DNA from: Blattamonas nauphoetae
Taxonomy: Eukaryota > Preaxostyla > Oxymonadida
DNA: 64,000 nt
Reading direction: 5' to 3'
Assembly: GCA_033064195.1 (NCBI GenBank)
Contig: JARBJD010000261.1
Location: forward strand, 1-64,000
Positions 40,429 through 50,902 of this stretch are shown here, one piece after another. A model generated the notes under the pieces. It searched no databases. It had not been told where the DNA came from and saw nothing but the letters and a program-made list of their open reading frames with translations. The position numbers were made by a program, and so were the translations under genes. Every line of letters starts with the position of its first letter. Within the stretch, counting starts at the first letter, position 1.

Positions 40429-43400
40429 ATGGCCATTCTTGCATTGCTTTTTCGATGTTTTCATTTTTGTCTCATGGATTTTGTTTCATCAAACTCGCCT
40501 TTCGTCCATTCATTCCCAACATTGGACCAGTCATTGAACACCACGATTCTCCCGCCGAACCACTTCATTCTTCAAACTCTATCCATCATCAACCGATGTG
40601 TACTCGTCACTGGCACTGAAAACGCGACCCATGCCACATCTTTACATCCATTTGATCCATCTGAAACACTCAACATCATCAATTCGACAGTATCGATGAT
40701 ATCACTCCGAGTCTTCTTTCAAAAGTCAGTTTATGCTACGGTCGATCAATTTTCTTCTCTCTCATGTAGCGATTGTGCTTTTTTGACCTCTTTGACGACA
40801 CCCATCATCAAAAATTCCGGTGGGACGGTTATTCTCGATAATTGTCGAATCTCCTCGCTTGAAGGCACGTTTTCAGCACCAATTCATGAAAGTGTCACAA
40901 ATGATTCCATTTTTGTTGTGAAGAACCTCTCAATTGCCGATCTGTTCGGACCAGCCTCCTCCCATCTTCTATCGGCACCCATCCTGAAGCTAAGTCTTTC
41001 AATGTGCTCATTCTGCAATCTTACGCATTCTCTTGACGAATCTCGGAAAAGGCATGAACGATCAACTGAACCATCGTCCTTTTCAATCTCATCTTCAAAA
41101 ATCGACTCTGTCGTGAATGCCCTACGGGGCTTTGTTATTCCAGACATCCACTCATTTGGAGACTATCTTTGTACAAACACCACTTTCTCAACAATCCCCA
41201 ATCACAACACATACACTTCAGAGAACTACACAGAAAAGCAACGGAAGAGGTATGATGTGACATTCACCAAATGCACATTTGATAATTGTCGAGGTGTTGC
41301 CGAGAATGGTGGGGCTCTCTCTTGGTACGGACCAGGTCTTCTTTACATCACAAACAGCACGTTTCAAAACTGCTCAACTCCAGATCCATATTCAGGTGGG
41401 AACATATTTGCATACTCTGCTGATAATGATGATGTGGATAAAACGCGAGTATATCTCCATGATGTCTCCTCAACAAACAGCTCGGCGAAACATGGAGGAC
41501 TTTTCTATGCTGATAAAATTGGAGACGTCAGAATCGTCGAATCATCTATCTCACTGGCTGAAGGCAAAGAATCAAGCGGCGCAATCCGTCTCCAACAAAT
41601 ATCAACATCGGCGTATATATCTTCATGTTCATTTCGCCGATGCAGCGCCACTAATTATGGGATGGCAGTCTCATTGAGTTTATCCAAATGCATCTATGTA
41701 ACCAACTGCACGTTCCAAGAGAATACTCTCACGGTACCCCTCTCTGCACAGACGATTATTGGAGGTGCTTTGACCATATCTGACGACCGGTTCCCAAACG
41801 AGTCCAACACTGTCTTGCTGTCATCCCTGTTCTTTGTAGACAGCTATGTGAGCGCAGATTTCGATACGGCAGGGATTCCGCACGATGTGTTGATTGGACT
41901 CGATGTGGACGAATACGAGGTTCGATCCATGTTCAGCTCATGTTACTCCATCTCCCACCATCCCCACGTCATCCACCTGCGAAAAAAAGCCACTTCTGAA
42001 GTCTACGATATCTGCCCCGAACCCAAAAACAACGTTCGAGTCGCTCTGACCCCCCACAAAGAGGGCGACATTCAACGGTTCCCAGAAGAGGCAAAAGTCG
42101 TTGATCCCGACCCCACAACTGCGACAGACAACGTGGCCTGTCTTTTGGGAACTGTGTCATGCTTCTCGCTTGTGTATTCTATGAATGCTATCAAGAATGG
42201 GGACACGACCGCGAGAAGTGTGTTTCTGAGCAATGGATTCCACAGAACGGAAAGTGTGATTCTTCGGAACAAGTCAATCACAGTGAAAGGAGTGTTGGGA
42301 GAGAAGAATACAGATTCCAGCATGCTGAAACACATGACTGAATGGAACGCCGACGACACATCGTTATTCTCCCAACAAAACGGGAACGTGACACTGTCAT
42401 CGTTTGTGTATCAAATCCCAACCATCTCAAAAGACATCTACCCCACCATGCCCTGTTTCTGTCAAATCTTCCCTCTGTCTGGTGGAGCAATCCCCATTCT
42501 CCATCTGATCTCCATCCGATTTGTGGTTCAGCCCTCAACGAGCGACACTTCTGTGGAGTTCGTGTCTTCGGACAAGTTCCACGCAGCAGATGAAATTCAT
42601 GTCACGCCTCTAATAACTCCGTCACTCGTGTATGGAATTGATGTCCAGCTCACAATGGAACAACTCTCGCTTCTCCCTTCTCCACTGGAAAACGGCACTT
42701 TGTATGTTCCTCGATTCCGAGATGCGATGTTCAATATCAAGTCAACACTGTCTTCTGTCCAAGTTGAACTTGACAACTCCACATTCTCCCACATTCTGTT
42801 CTCTGCGAATGGTCTCCTCTTCCTCCAAGCGACTGAAAAGTCGAAAGTGAAAGGAACGCGATTCTATGTCAATTTGTTCAATGTTGTCTGCTCGGACTTC
42901 AGCTCGTTTCTTGTTCTCCCCACAATCCTCAATGTTCAGGAGGCAGCGGGGAATGAGTTCGACACTTGGCTCGATTTTCGAAAAGTTAAGTTACTTCGTT
43001 GTGAGGGCGAAGATGCATCGGATGGGAGCTTGATGATCCTGTCGCGATGCAAAGGAACGATAATCTCACTCACGGTCGAAGGAATGAGCGAATTTGTCGA
43101 GCCTGTGATCAGAAACCATGAGCGATCCAAGCCAGATCTTATTCACAACACACGCAATCACTCCACCCACTTCACAAGTGCCAAGGCCGAACTGGATGCC
43201 GTCTCTGTCGCCTTCCATCGATATCTCCACGTCACCCGCATGTCTTACTTAACACCTCACCACACACACAAACACCAATCGTCTTTTTTCTCAGATTCTC
43301 AGCATGCTGGTGGGCATGAATTTGTACATTGTTTCCCCGCAGGTGCCTCCATCTTGTTTGACGAAAGCCAAGTCACTTTGACAAGCTGCCACTTCCTACG

Positions 43401-44325
43401 CTGTCCCTTCACTCCAATCGCAGTTGAGGGGAATCAATCACACATCGAACTGTTGTACTCGACTTTCACAAGCAACGGAAGGAAGGAACTGGACGAACCA
43501 CACCTTCACAGCGAGAAGAGAACGGGAAGCAGTGCCTCCAATATCGGAGAGGTGACTCTTCGATCGAATGGGTTCGCTGAACCTGAACCACCACTGCCCT
43601 CCATTTTCAACATCTTCTGCACAGAAAACGCATCCGTCACTCTGACTAACACGATCAGCATCGACTCGTACGACTTCTCCGCACCGTTCGACAACACGTC
43701 GTTGTGCCTGTTCACGCGTTCTGGACGAATTAGGCTCTCAGATCAGGCTCACCCCCATCTTCCTTCGATCTCGTTCATCCCATCCATCGACAACGTCGAC
43801 ACCACCAACAAGAAAGACCATATTTCGATCAACGTGACAGGGAAGCACTTTCGAAACTGTGGGTTGTTTTTGGAGATATTTGAAGTGGATGGGACCGAGC
43901 CTTCACAAGCGTTTGTGTGTCTTCCTTCGAAAATATCCGAAAACACACTTACCGTCGAGATCGATACTTCTCTCCTCTCATCAGCTGAATGGCAGGTCCG
44001 ACTGTTGTTCCCGAAGGGGTATGAGAAGGCAACAGAGCTTGTCACAAACTCCGTTCCCATTCCGTCCAAGAACCTCCAATCGTTCCTTGGACAGTACTCC
44101 AACACAGCGTCGTTCGTCGCTCTCAACAAGAAACCGAACTTAACAGCTGTCCTCACTACCTCTGCAGTCCTTGCGGGGGTGTTTCTTGTTGTTTTGGGAT
44201 TGACATTCGGATTGGGTGTTTGGTTGTGGTGTCGAAAGAGGAGACCGAAGACTGTATCGCCGAACGACATCCATGAAGATGCAATCTTTCTGTTGGAGAA
44301 GGGGAGAACAAACGGCACTTTCTGA
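40429..44325 (+). CDS. Beta-helix surface protein with short cytoplasmic tail
   Basis: 1298 residues, intronless. A hydrophobic N-terminus (MAILALLFRCFHFCLMDF) acts as signal peptide. The ectodomain has beta-helix turns such as FTKCTFDNCRG, NGGALSW, ITNSTFQNCS and ISSCSFRRCSA, a degenerate module start CLLGTVSCFSLVYSM, and a membrane-proximal SINVTGKHFRNCGLFLEIFE that matches the IPT-like segment of the neighbour. One transmembrane helix (TSAVLAGVFLVVLGLTFGLG) is followed by CRKRRPK and only about 25 tail residues. It belongs to the same protein class as the genes at 4798-13873, 37152-40223 and 60628 onward, but with almost no cytosolic part. Confidence 0.8.
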   Translation: MAILALLFRCFHFCLMDFVSSNSPFVHSFPTLDQSLNTTILPPNHFILQTLSIINRCVLVTGTENATHATSLHPFDPSETLNIINSTVSMISLRVFFQKSVYATVDQFSSLSCSDCAFLTSLTTPIIKNSGGTVILDNCRISSLEGTFSAPIHESVTNDSIFVVKNLSIADLFGPASSHLLSAPILKLSLSMCSFCNLTHSLDESRKRHERSTEPSSFSISSSKIDSVVNALRGFVIPDIHSFGDYLCTNTTFSTIPNHNTYTSENYTEKQRKRYDVTFTKCTFDNCRGVAENGGALSWYGPGLLYITNSTFQNCSTPDPYSGGNIFAYSADNDDVDKTRVYLHDVSSTNSSAKHGGLFYADKIGDVRIVESSISLAEGKESSGAIRLQQISTSAYISSCSFRRCSATNYGMAVSLSLSKCIYVTNCTFQENTLTVPLSAQTIIGGALTISDDRFPNESNTVLLSSLFFVDSYVSADFDTAGIPHDVLIGLDVDEYEVRSMFSSCYSISHHPHVIHLRKKATSEVYDICPEPKNNVRVALTPHKEGDIQRFPEEAKVVDPDPTTATDNVACLLGTVSCFSLVYSMNAIKNGDTTARSVFLSNGFHRTESVILRNKSITVKGVLGEKNTDSSMLKHMTEWNADDTSLFSQQNGNVTLSSFVYQIPTISKDIYPTMPCFCQIFPLSGGAIPILHLISIRFVVQPSTSDTSVEFVSSDKFHAADEIHVTPLITPSLVYGIDVQLTMEQLSLLPSPLENGTLYVPRFRDAMFNIKSTLSSVQVELDNSTFSHILFSANGLLFLQATEKSKVKGTRFYVNLFNVVCSDFSSFLVLPTILNVQEAAGNEFDTWLDFRKVKLLRCEGEDASDGSLMILSRCKGTIISLTVEGMSEFVEPVIRNHERSKPDLIHNTRNHSTHFTSAKAELDAVSVAFHRYLHVTRMSYLTPHHTHKHQSSFFSDSQHAGGHEFVHCFPAGASILFDESQVTLTSCHFLRCPFTPIAVEGNQSHIELLYSTFTSNGRKELDEPHLHSEKRTGSSASNIGEVTLRSNGFAEPEPPLPSIFNIFCTENASVTLTNTISIDSYDFSAPFDNTSLCLFTRSGRIRLSDQAHPHLPSISFIPSIDNVDTTNKKDHISINVTGKHFRNCGLFLEIFEVDGTEPSQAFVCLPSKISENTLTVEIDTSLLSSAEWQVRLLFPKGYEKATELVTNSVPIPSKNLQSFLGQYSNTASFVALNKKPNLTAVLTTSAVLAGVFLVVLGLTFGLGVWLWCRKRRPKTVSPNDIHEDAIFLLEKGRTNGTF

Positions 44326-44608
44326 AGGGATGGTCATCCAATGCGCGTCGAATTATGTTAAACGCTGAGCCCTGCCACAAATTCTTGGCAATATTGACTG
44401 ATCTCGAATTTCGGGGTTTGGTCTCTCTTCTTTGGAATAGGCTCCTCATAATTTAGTCTTTCATCATTCTGCGAGTTCCATTGAGTTATTTCAACCACTT
44501 CTTCTGATTTCGTGACGTATACCAGTGTTCTAATCATCACCTAACTCGTCGATCACCACAATGGGTTTGATCTGAGCATTCTGTTGACCATATTTCTTTC
44601 AATATTCT

Positions 44609-46816
44609 ATGAATCTCTCAGCACTCATCATATCTCTCTCATTCATTTTCCATTCATTTTGCGAAGAAACGGCTAACGTTGACCCGATTGCCTTCTCTAT
44701 CAATACAGCGGACAATTCGATGGTCCTTGGAGTCAACTCTAATGGAGAAGTTTTATTCTATCACTACGGAGGAAAAGTGAAAGATGTTGATATGTTCACC
44801 AAATACAAAAGTTATAAACGAACGGACCACGGAATGGAACCACATGCATACAACACAATGGGAGGCAGAGCTTTCAACGAGCCAGCTCTCCGTGTTACGC
44901 ACATGAATGGAGACCTAAACACAGAACTTCGATATGTATCCCATACAGTCAAAAAGGTGAGTGAGAACATCGAAGAAACAATCGTCACAATGAAAGACAA
45001 AGCACAAGATTTCGTTGTGACTCAGACATACACCGCACACATCCAAGAAAATGTTATCACAACTCAGACTACGATCCAGAACAATGAAGCACAACCAGTG
45101 ACTCTCCACAATTATTACGCTTCATCCATCTCACTCAAAGCCAAGAGCTTTCTTCTGACACACTTGTGGGGAGGATGGGCACTAGAACACCAAGTTTCTC
45201 ACACTCTGCTCACCCATGGAACGAAAAGCTTCGAGTCAAGAAAGGGAATTCGAACGACTCATACCGAAAACCCAACATTCATGCTTACACTGGACAGTGA
45301 AGTATTCAGTGAGGATCATGGTGAGGTTATTGCTGGTGCTCTCGCTTGGAGTGGAAACTTCAAAATGAACTTTGAAATAGACGAGTTTGACCGTCTCACC
45401 GTTCTTTCAGGCCCCAACCCGTATGCTGCCGAATACCACCTTGATTCAAAGAAATCGTTCAAATTACCAATGATGGTCTACACTTACAGCACCAAGGGAG
45501 CTGGCCAAGCTTCTCGCAACCTCCACGATTGGGCGAGAAATTATGGGACACAAGGAAAGAAGAATCAAGTTCCCACACTCCTGAACAGTTGGGAAGGTGC
45601 TTATTTCACTTTTGATGCTCCTCTCTTGAAGCAGATGATGGATGACACCGCACTGATGGGATTGGAAATGTTTGTCCTGGATGATGGTTGGTTTGGAAAC
45701 AAATACCCTCGAAACGACGACAAAAACGGACTGGGTGATTGGCAGGTTAATGTGAAGAAATTGCCTGATGGAATTGATGATCTTGCCACATATGCTCACA
45801 GCAAAGGAATCAAATTTGGAATCTGGATCGAGCCTGAAATGGTCAATGAAAAGAGTGAACTTTATGAAAAGCATCCTGAATGGATTGTCCAAGCACCCAA
45901 AAGAACTAAACATCTCACCAGGCATCAATTTGTCCTCGATCTCTCCAACCCACAAGTTCAAGACTTTGTGTACACCGTCTTCGATGAAACAGTGCAGCTT
46001 TCCACAAACATCGACTACATCAAGTGGGATGCAAACCGACACATCGAGAATGTCGGGTCTACATACCTTACAGCAGACAAACAATCCCACTTCTGGGTTG
46101 ATTACACACTTGGATTCTACAGTGTGATGGAACGAATCAGAGCAAAATATCCGAAGATCCAGGTGCAAGCTTGCGCGTCTGGAGGAGGAAGAGTCGAATA
46201 TGGGGCACTGAAATACTTCGACGAGGTGTGGACTAGCGACAACACTGAAGCTCTCACGCGTGTGAGTATTCAGTATGGTATGTCCCTCTTCTACCCCGCT
46301 GCAGCTATGGGTTCGCATGTCTCTGCCGTCCCCAACCACCAAACGGACAACAGGACGCCACTCAAGTTCAGATTCGATATCGCTGGGACAGGCCGGATGG
46401 GAATGGAACTTCAACCTAAAACGATGACAGACGCAGAAAAAGCAGAAGCAGCAAGATATATTGAGAGCTATAAGACATACAGAGACATAGTTGTTGAGGG
46501 AGACCTGTACAGAATTGCGAACCCTTCTGAGGGGAAAGGATTCTATTCTCTGATGTATGTTTCGAAGGATAAGACTCGCGCTGTGTGCTTCTGCTACAAC
46601 GTCGTTTACCAAGCTCGCATCATGCGTCCCAAGTTCAGGTTGAACGGACTTGACGCAGACATGTCATACACAGTTAAGGAGTTGAATGTGGACAAAAAAC
46701 GTCACTGGTTCGATGGAGAGACATTCACTGGAGGCTTCCTGATGGAGCAGGGCATCAACCCTGATTTCCAGAAACTGTACGACAGCGCAGTCTACTTGCT
46801 CGAACAAAAGAAGTAA
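44609..46816 (+). CDS. Secreted GH36 alpha-galactosidase
   Basis: 735 residues with signal peptide (MNLSALIISLSFIFHSFC). The N-terminal beta-supersandwich is followed by a TIM barrel with LNSWEGAYFTFD, VLDDGWFGNKYPRND, GIKFGIWIEPEMVN and the nucleophile motif YIKWDANRH (Asp about 474). ASGGGRVEYG and the acid/base motif WTSDNTEA (Asp about 544) complete the GH36 signature. It hydrolyses alpha-1,6-linked galactose from raffinose-type sugars or galactomannan, outside the cell or in a lysosome-like compartment. Length matches bacterial GH36 enzymes, it has no intron although nearby housekeeping genes do, and GH36 of this form is common in gut bacteria. Lateral acquisition is likely but needs a tree. 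Confidence 0.93.
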   Translation: MNLSALIISLSFIFHSFCEETANVDPIAFSINTADNSMVLGVNSNGEVLFYHYGGKVKDVDMFTKYKSYKRTDHGMEPHAYNTMGGRAFNEPALRVTHMNGDLNTELRYVSHTVKKVSENIEETIVTMKDKAQDFVVTQTYTAHIQENVITTQTTIQNNEAQPVTLHNYYASSISLKAKSFLLTHLWGGWALEHQVSHTLLTHGTKSFESRKGIRTTHTENPTFMLTLDSEVFSEDHGEVIAGALAWSGNFKMNFEIDEFDRLTVLSGPNPYAAEYHLDSKKSFKLPMMVYTYSTKGAGQASRNLHDWARNYGTQGKKNQVPTLLNSWEGAYFTFDAPLLKQMMDDTALMGLEMFVLDDGWFGNKYPRNDDKNGLGDWQVNVKKLPDGIDDLATYAHSKGIKFGIWIEPEMVNEKSELYEKHPEWIVQAPKRTKHLTRHQFVLDLSNPQVQDFVYTVFDETVQLSTNIDYIKWDANRHIENVGSTYLTADKQSHFWVDYTLGFYSVMERIRAKYPKIQVQACASGGGRVEYGALKYFDEVWTSDNTEALTRVSIQYGMSLFYPAAAMGSHVSAVPNHQTDNRTPLKFRFDIAGTGRMGMELQPKTMTDAEKAEAARYIESYKTYRDIVVEGDLYRIANPSEGKGFYSLMYVSKDKTRAVCFCYNVVYQARIMRPKFRLNGLDADMSYTVKELNVDKKRHWFDGETFTGGFLMEQGINPDFQKLYDSAVYLLEQKK

Positions 46817-46979
46817 GCGGAACTAACAACTATATATTTCTTCTACACGTATTCACATACGTGATACCTGCTGTTTATCTTTTCAGTTTCCTGAATTGTG
46901 TCTGAATCAAGTGAAACGGAACAGTTCTTCGAAGTTCGTGAAATGTTCAGAAAAGAAAGAGTACCGTTAATACAAATGA

Positions 46980-47899
46980 TTATTGTGGTGGTGCTGGAGG
47001 AGGAGGTTGTTGGAAAAAGAATGGTTGAGGGCCAGGCTGGAAAGGTTGAGGAGGAAAGGCAGGTTGAGGAGGATAGACAGGTTGTGGCGGATATTGTGGA
47101 AGAGGGAATTGAGGGTATGGGGGTTGTTGATACGGCATAAACTGAGGAGGGTATGATACCATTTGATTCTGTGGATAAAACATTTGGAGATATTGTTGTT
47201 GCATGATCATTTGGTTCATTCGTTCGATTTGAGGATCAGGGACGAATTGCTGGGGATATACAGGTGGTTGTGGAGGTTTATCAGGAGTAACCTTTGGCTT
47301 AGGGTTGCGTGCTGCCTTTTTCTGTCTTTTGTGTTCCTGTTCTTTTTCGTCATCACTGAATTCTTGATCCGAGTCTGCAATTTCTTCATCAAAGATATTT
47401 GAGGCATCTGATCCCTTGCTTCGCTCTGGTCGAGCAATCTTCAGTAATCTCTCAACAGCAAACATCTCTGTTCCGATAGATGCCTTTTCCTTCAGTGTTG
47501 CATCCGACGATGAGATTCTTACGGAATAAAAGGACTGTGAAACTGGACCGAAAACGTCCTCAACAGCTCCAAGAACAGTTTTATCGGAAAATGTGATGAT
47601 AGAATCAATATCAATAAGGGTAGAGGAGTTTTGATTCTTGATGACGACCACGGAATCAACGAGAGATTCGATAGAGCCAATCGAAACAAGAACGTCTGAC
47701 TCTTCTATAGTCACTGTTTTTACGATATCAGGAATTGTAGGCTACACAATAAGGTCGGTAAAGAAAGACAAACTTCAATTTCATTTTTTCCTTTTATTGG
47801 CTCCATTGGTCCATCATCCTCACCAGGTTCAAGAGGGACAACAATGTCCTCTTCTACACTACTTGAATCTGAATCAGAAGAGTCAGAAAGTACATCCAT
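46980..47899 (-). CDS. NAF1: H/ACA snoRNP assembly factor NAF1
   Basis: Exons 47774-47899 and 46980-47741 with a 32-nt intron; 888 nt spliced, 295 aa. An acidic Ser-rich start (MDVLSDSSDSDSSSVEED) is followed by the Gar1/Naf1 domain (VSIGSIESLVDSVVVIK, KTVLGAVEDVFGPVSQSFYS), then the Naf1-specific linker GSDASNIFDEEIADSDQEFS with a basic stretch. The Pro/Gln-rich tail (PPYPQFPLPQYPPQPVYPPQ) is also a Naf1 trait. It binds the dyskerin core during assembly of box H/ACA RNPs, before exchange for Gar1. It is convergent with the upstream alpha-galactosidase. Confidence 0.85.
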
Positions 47900-48080
47900 A
47901 AAACCAGAAAATGATCAATGCATAACATTGTCTCTTGATTCATTCAAGCCCACCTACCTTCATGAGTCATACAACACCAATCCGAATTATCGATTCGGTG
48001 TACTTTTATCTCCCAGAAACCTATGAAAGTTGCTTTCCGCATTGATTTCCATTCGACGTCTCATTATCGTTCCGTTTTGC

Positions 48081-49403
48081 ATGAAATCTCTCACTGAACT
48101 TTTTCTAGCCTTGAATAAACTGCAGAGTACCTGTTTGTCAGACACTCAAATTGTTGCTCAGTCGTACGCGACCACAGGCGATCGTCTCTACGCCACAGCT
48201 CGAAAGAAGCAGGCACTCACGGTCTAATCTCCCTTATATCATCTCTTTCCTGTCCTTTACTCTGTTCTAACAACTTTTTCCATCTCTTACAGAAGAATTC
48301 TTCTTCTTCACCGTCACAAACGACTCGAACAAGGCCTTCAACTGCATCAGTCCAAGCACCGTCAGATCATCTCCTCTCAAGTCCAAAGCGAAAGCCTGCT
48401 GATTATTATTTGAGTGAGGAGTGCACATTTTCTCCTCTTATCAACGAAGACTCAAAAAAGATCGCCCAGAAACTTCCTCCTTCCAAAGCCCATCTCGCAT
48501 TCAAGGAGGGGAAAACCCCAGTAGTGGAGAAGAAGCCTCGTGTGTATAGATCTTTTCTAGTCCATCATTCATTTTTATCAACCTCAATCAATCGTCTTTC
48601 TCTTTAATTTGTATTTCTCTTTCCTTCTTCGTGATCATCTCATAAATCATAGCACCCCCTCCAAAGAAAGATGCGGAATGTACATTCACTCCGAAGCTCA
48701 TCAGTCAAACAACATCACCGCAATCAGCTGGGGCCAGAAATCTCTCTCTCTATGAACAGGTGTGACAACTCCCCATCTGAGCTTTTCTTCACAATTTCCC
48801 TTCTATTATGTCATTTTTCGCATTTCTATCAATTAGGCACCAAAATATCGGGCAAAGCAGGAAATAACCAGACAACGAATTTTGAAAGAGGAAAAAGAAT
48901 CTCTGCCTTTTTCACCCAACACTAAAAACACAAAATCAACTGGGTATGCTCATTCAACACTTTTTCCTTTTTTCTTTCAACTCGTACTCTCGAAAATCTC
49001 CAATTCAACCAAATTCTCACGTACTCTTTGTATTCCGAGCAGACCTACAAATAAACTCTCTTTTGAACAACGTCAAACAGAGTTTTTCCAACAAAAGGAA
49101 CGTCGTCTCTCAAAAATCAAAGCGGAAGTCGAAAAGGAAGAAGCGGAAAAGACGCCTTTCTCACCACAAATAATTCGCTCTCCTCATCGTAACTCACCTG
49201 CAAAACAACCACAACTTGATGAAATTCCAGGTGTCAAGGAACACAAACACAAAATGGATCAGGTCTCTCATTTTGAACACTTTTCATTCGAATCATCATG
49301 ATCTCTCTCTCTGTCTTGTTTTCAGATCTATAACCCACCACCTCCTCCTGTATATCCTGACAAAAGGAAGGAAATGATGCCAAAGAAAGATGACACTCCT
49401 TAA
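48081..49403 (+). CDS. Repeat protein with (E)CTF-x-P motifs, probably cytoskeletal
   Basis: Six exons: 48081-48221, 48293-48539, 48653-48759, 48837-48943, 49043-49262 and 49326-49403. The GT-AG introns are 71, 113, 77, 99 and 63 nt, and the total of 900 nt gives 299 aa. Two clear motifs, EECTFSPLIN and AECTFTPKLI, and later SLPFSPNTK and KTPFSPQIIRSP, repeat a (C/P)(T/S)F-x-P core, each followed by basic helices (TTGDRLYATARKKQ, QRQTEFFQQKERRLSKIKAE). Proteins of this kind are widespread in flagellated protists and are often misnamed. They likely associate with microtubules or other cytoskeletal parts, but no function is proven. It converges on the LEA-like gene. Confidence 0.6.
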
Positions 49404-49545
49404 TTCTCTTTTTTCATCCATTTTTGCACGAACATCTTTCCTTGGGAAGTTTTGATCAAAACAAAGATGGTCAGAACGGAGAAGACAGAAAGGAGTGGAA
49501 TGCAAGAGGAACAGAATTCAGTTAACAAGAACGGGAGTATTAAAT

Positions 49546-50562
49546 CTATGCAATACCACCAGCAGATTCTTCTCTGAAGAGTGGTGTAATTGGATTCTTC
49601 AGCTCAGGGTATGGATCCTGGCTAGCAGATGGTGATGGAGACGGTGTGTTGTGGCTAAACTGCTGTTTGACCTCTTCACCTTTCTGTTCAAGTTTTTGGC
49701 CAGCAGCATGCATTTTGTCTTGAACGTTCTCCTTTGTATCGTGCATCTTTTCTTGAACTTTTTCTCCTCCTTCTTGAAGAGTTTCCTTGGCACCATGCAT
49801 TTTGTCTTGAACAGTTTCTTTGGCATCGTGCATCTTTTCTTTCACCTTTTCTCCTCCTTCTTGGATATTCTCCTTTGCGTCATGCATTTTGTCTTGAACA
49901 TTTTCCTTTGCATTGTGCATTTTGTCTTGGACGTTCTCTTTGGCATCATGCATCTTTTCTTGAACTTTTTCTCCTCCTTCTTGAATATTTCCTTTTGCAT
50001 CATGCATCTTGTCTTGAACAGTTTCTTTGGCATCATGCATCTTTTCTTGAACTTTTTCTCCTCCTTCTTGGAGATTCTCCTTTGCGTCATGCATTTTGTC
50101 TTGGACGTTCTCCTTGGCATCGTGCATCTTTTCTTGAACTTTTTCTCCTCCTTCTTTGACAGTTTCTTTTGCGTCATGCATTTTTTCTTGGATGGTCTCC
50201 TTGGCGCTGTGCATTTTTTCTTGAACGTTCTCCTTCGTTTCATGAAAGCCTTGGCTGATCTCTTCACCTTTCTTTTGGGCTTTTTCTTTGAGATCTCCGA
50301 AGCCTTCTTTCATCTTATCTCCAGCATGACCCATTTTGTCCTGAATGACATTCTTCTTGTCCACAAAAGCGTCCTTCAGATCACTAAATGTCTCCTTGAT
50401 GGATTCTTTGTAGTTGTGTGCTCCCTCGGAAATTTTTGAGGCTGCATCGTGCATTTTTTCGCCGAGAACGGTAGTTGCATGATCAATTTTCTCACCAACT
50501 GTTGCTTTAACTTCTTCATTGGCTGCAACAGCGGCTGCGGGGTCTTGTCTAAGTGGGTCCAT
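49546..50562 (-). CDS. Group 3 LEA-like protein of 11-residue repeats
   Basis: 338 residues from the ATG at 50562 (MDPLRQDPAAAVAANEEV), intronless. From about residue 100 to 310 it is a tandem array of 11-residue units such as EKVQEKMHDAK and ETVQDKMHDAK, with EGGEKVQEKMHDAK between groups. The C-terminus is shorter and Ser/Pro-rich. This is the LEA_4 (group 3) pattern of hydrophilic amphipathic helices that stay unfolded in water and become helical on drying. Such proteins protect enzymes and membranes against desiccation, freezing or salt. An apolipophorin- or spectrin-like coil is a less likely alternative. It may serve cyst or transmission stages. Confidence 0.75.
   Translation of the reverse strand: MDPLRQDPAAAVAANEEVKATVGEKIDHATTVLGEKMHDAASKISEGAHNYKESIKETFSDLKDAFVDKKNVIQDKMGHAGDKMKEGFGDLKEKAQKKGEEISQGFHETKENVQEKMHSAKETIQEKMHDAKETVKEGGEKVQEKMHDAKENVQDKMHDAKENLQEGGEKVQEKMHDAKETVQDKMHDAKGNIQEGGEKVQEKMHDAKENVQDKMHNAKENVQDKMHDAKENIQEGGEKVKEKMHDAKETVQDKMHGAKETLQEGGEKVQEKMHDTKENVQDKMHAAGQKLEQKGEEVKQQFSHNTPSPSPSASQDPYPELKNPITPLFREESAGGIA
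49690..50230. repeat. Tandem 33/66-bp coding repeat array of the LEA-like gene
   Basis: The 11-residue protein units are encoded by near-identical 33-bp units, often paired as 66-bp or 99-bp blocks separated by a GGAGGAGAAAAAGTT-like spacer on the coding strand. The repeat also makes long shadow frames on the plus strand (49651-50439). Confidence 0.85.
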
Positions 50563-50902
50563 AGTTGTTGGGTTAAATTCCCTAAGTAATTGATGAATGG
50601 ATAGACAGGAGATGCATACATGAGTTAAATAGAAATGTATGTTGCAGGAATCCATGCCTCGCATCGCAGGATCAAATCGACCCATCATAAATGGTTCAAT
50701 CCAGTTCGAACTTAATCCAGCTCAGATTGGTAAATCTTTGAAATAAAATGGTGAGATTAAAACGAATATCATCTGTCAGAGACAGTGTCCTGACTCAATT
50801 TGGGTGATGAAGTGAACACTATGGACTGTCTGAAACAGAAATGAATCTTCAAAGATAATGAACAGAAAGATTACGGGAAGTTGTGATAAAATGGCAAGGC
50901 AT

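Noticed and set aside
45464-46612. 382-codon minus-strand frame opposite the alpha-galactosidase
   Set aside because: Shadow of a strongly supported gene, with scattered Cys and no family features.
49690-50230. Regular repeats resembling a CRISPR array
   Set aside because: Units are in-frame coding repeats without unique spacers, and the genome is eukaryotic.
49651-50439. 262-codon plus-strand frame opposite the LEA-like gene
   Set aside because: It is the complement of the repeat array; a Phe/Leu/His-rich low-complexity shadow with no start logic.
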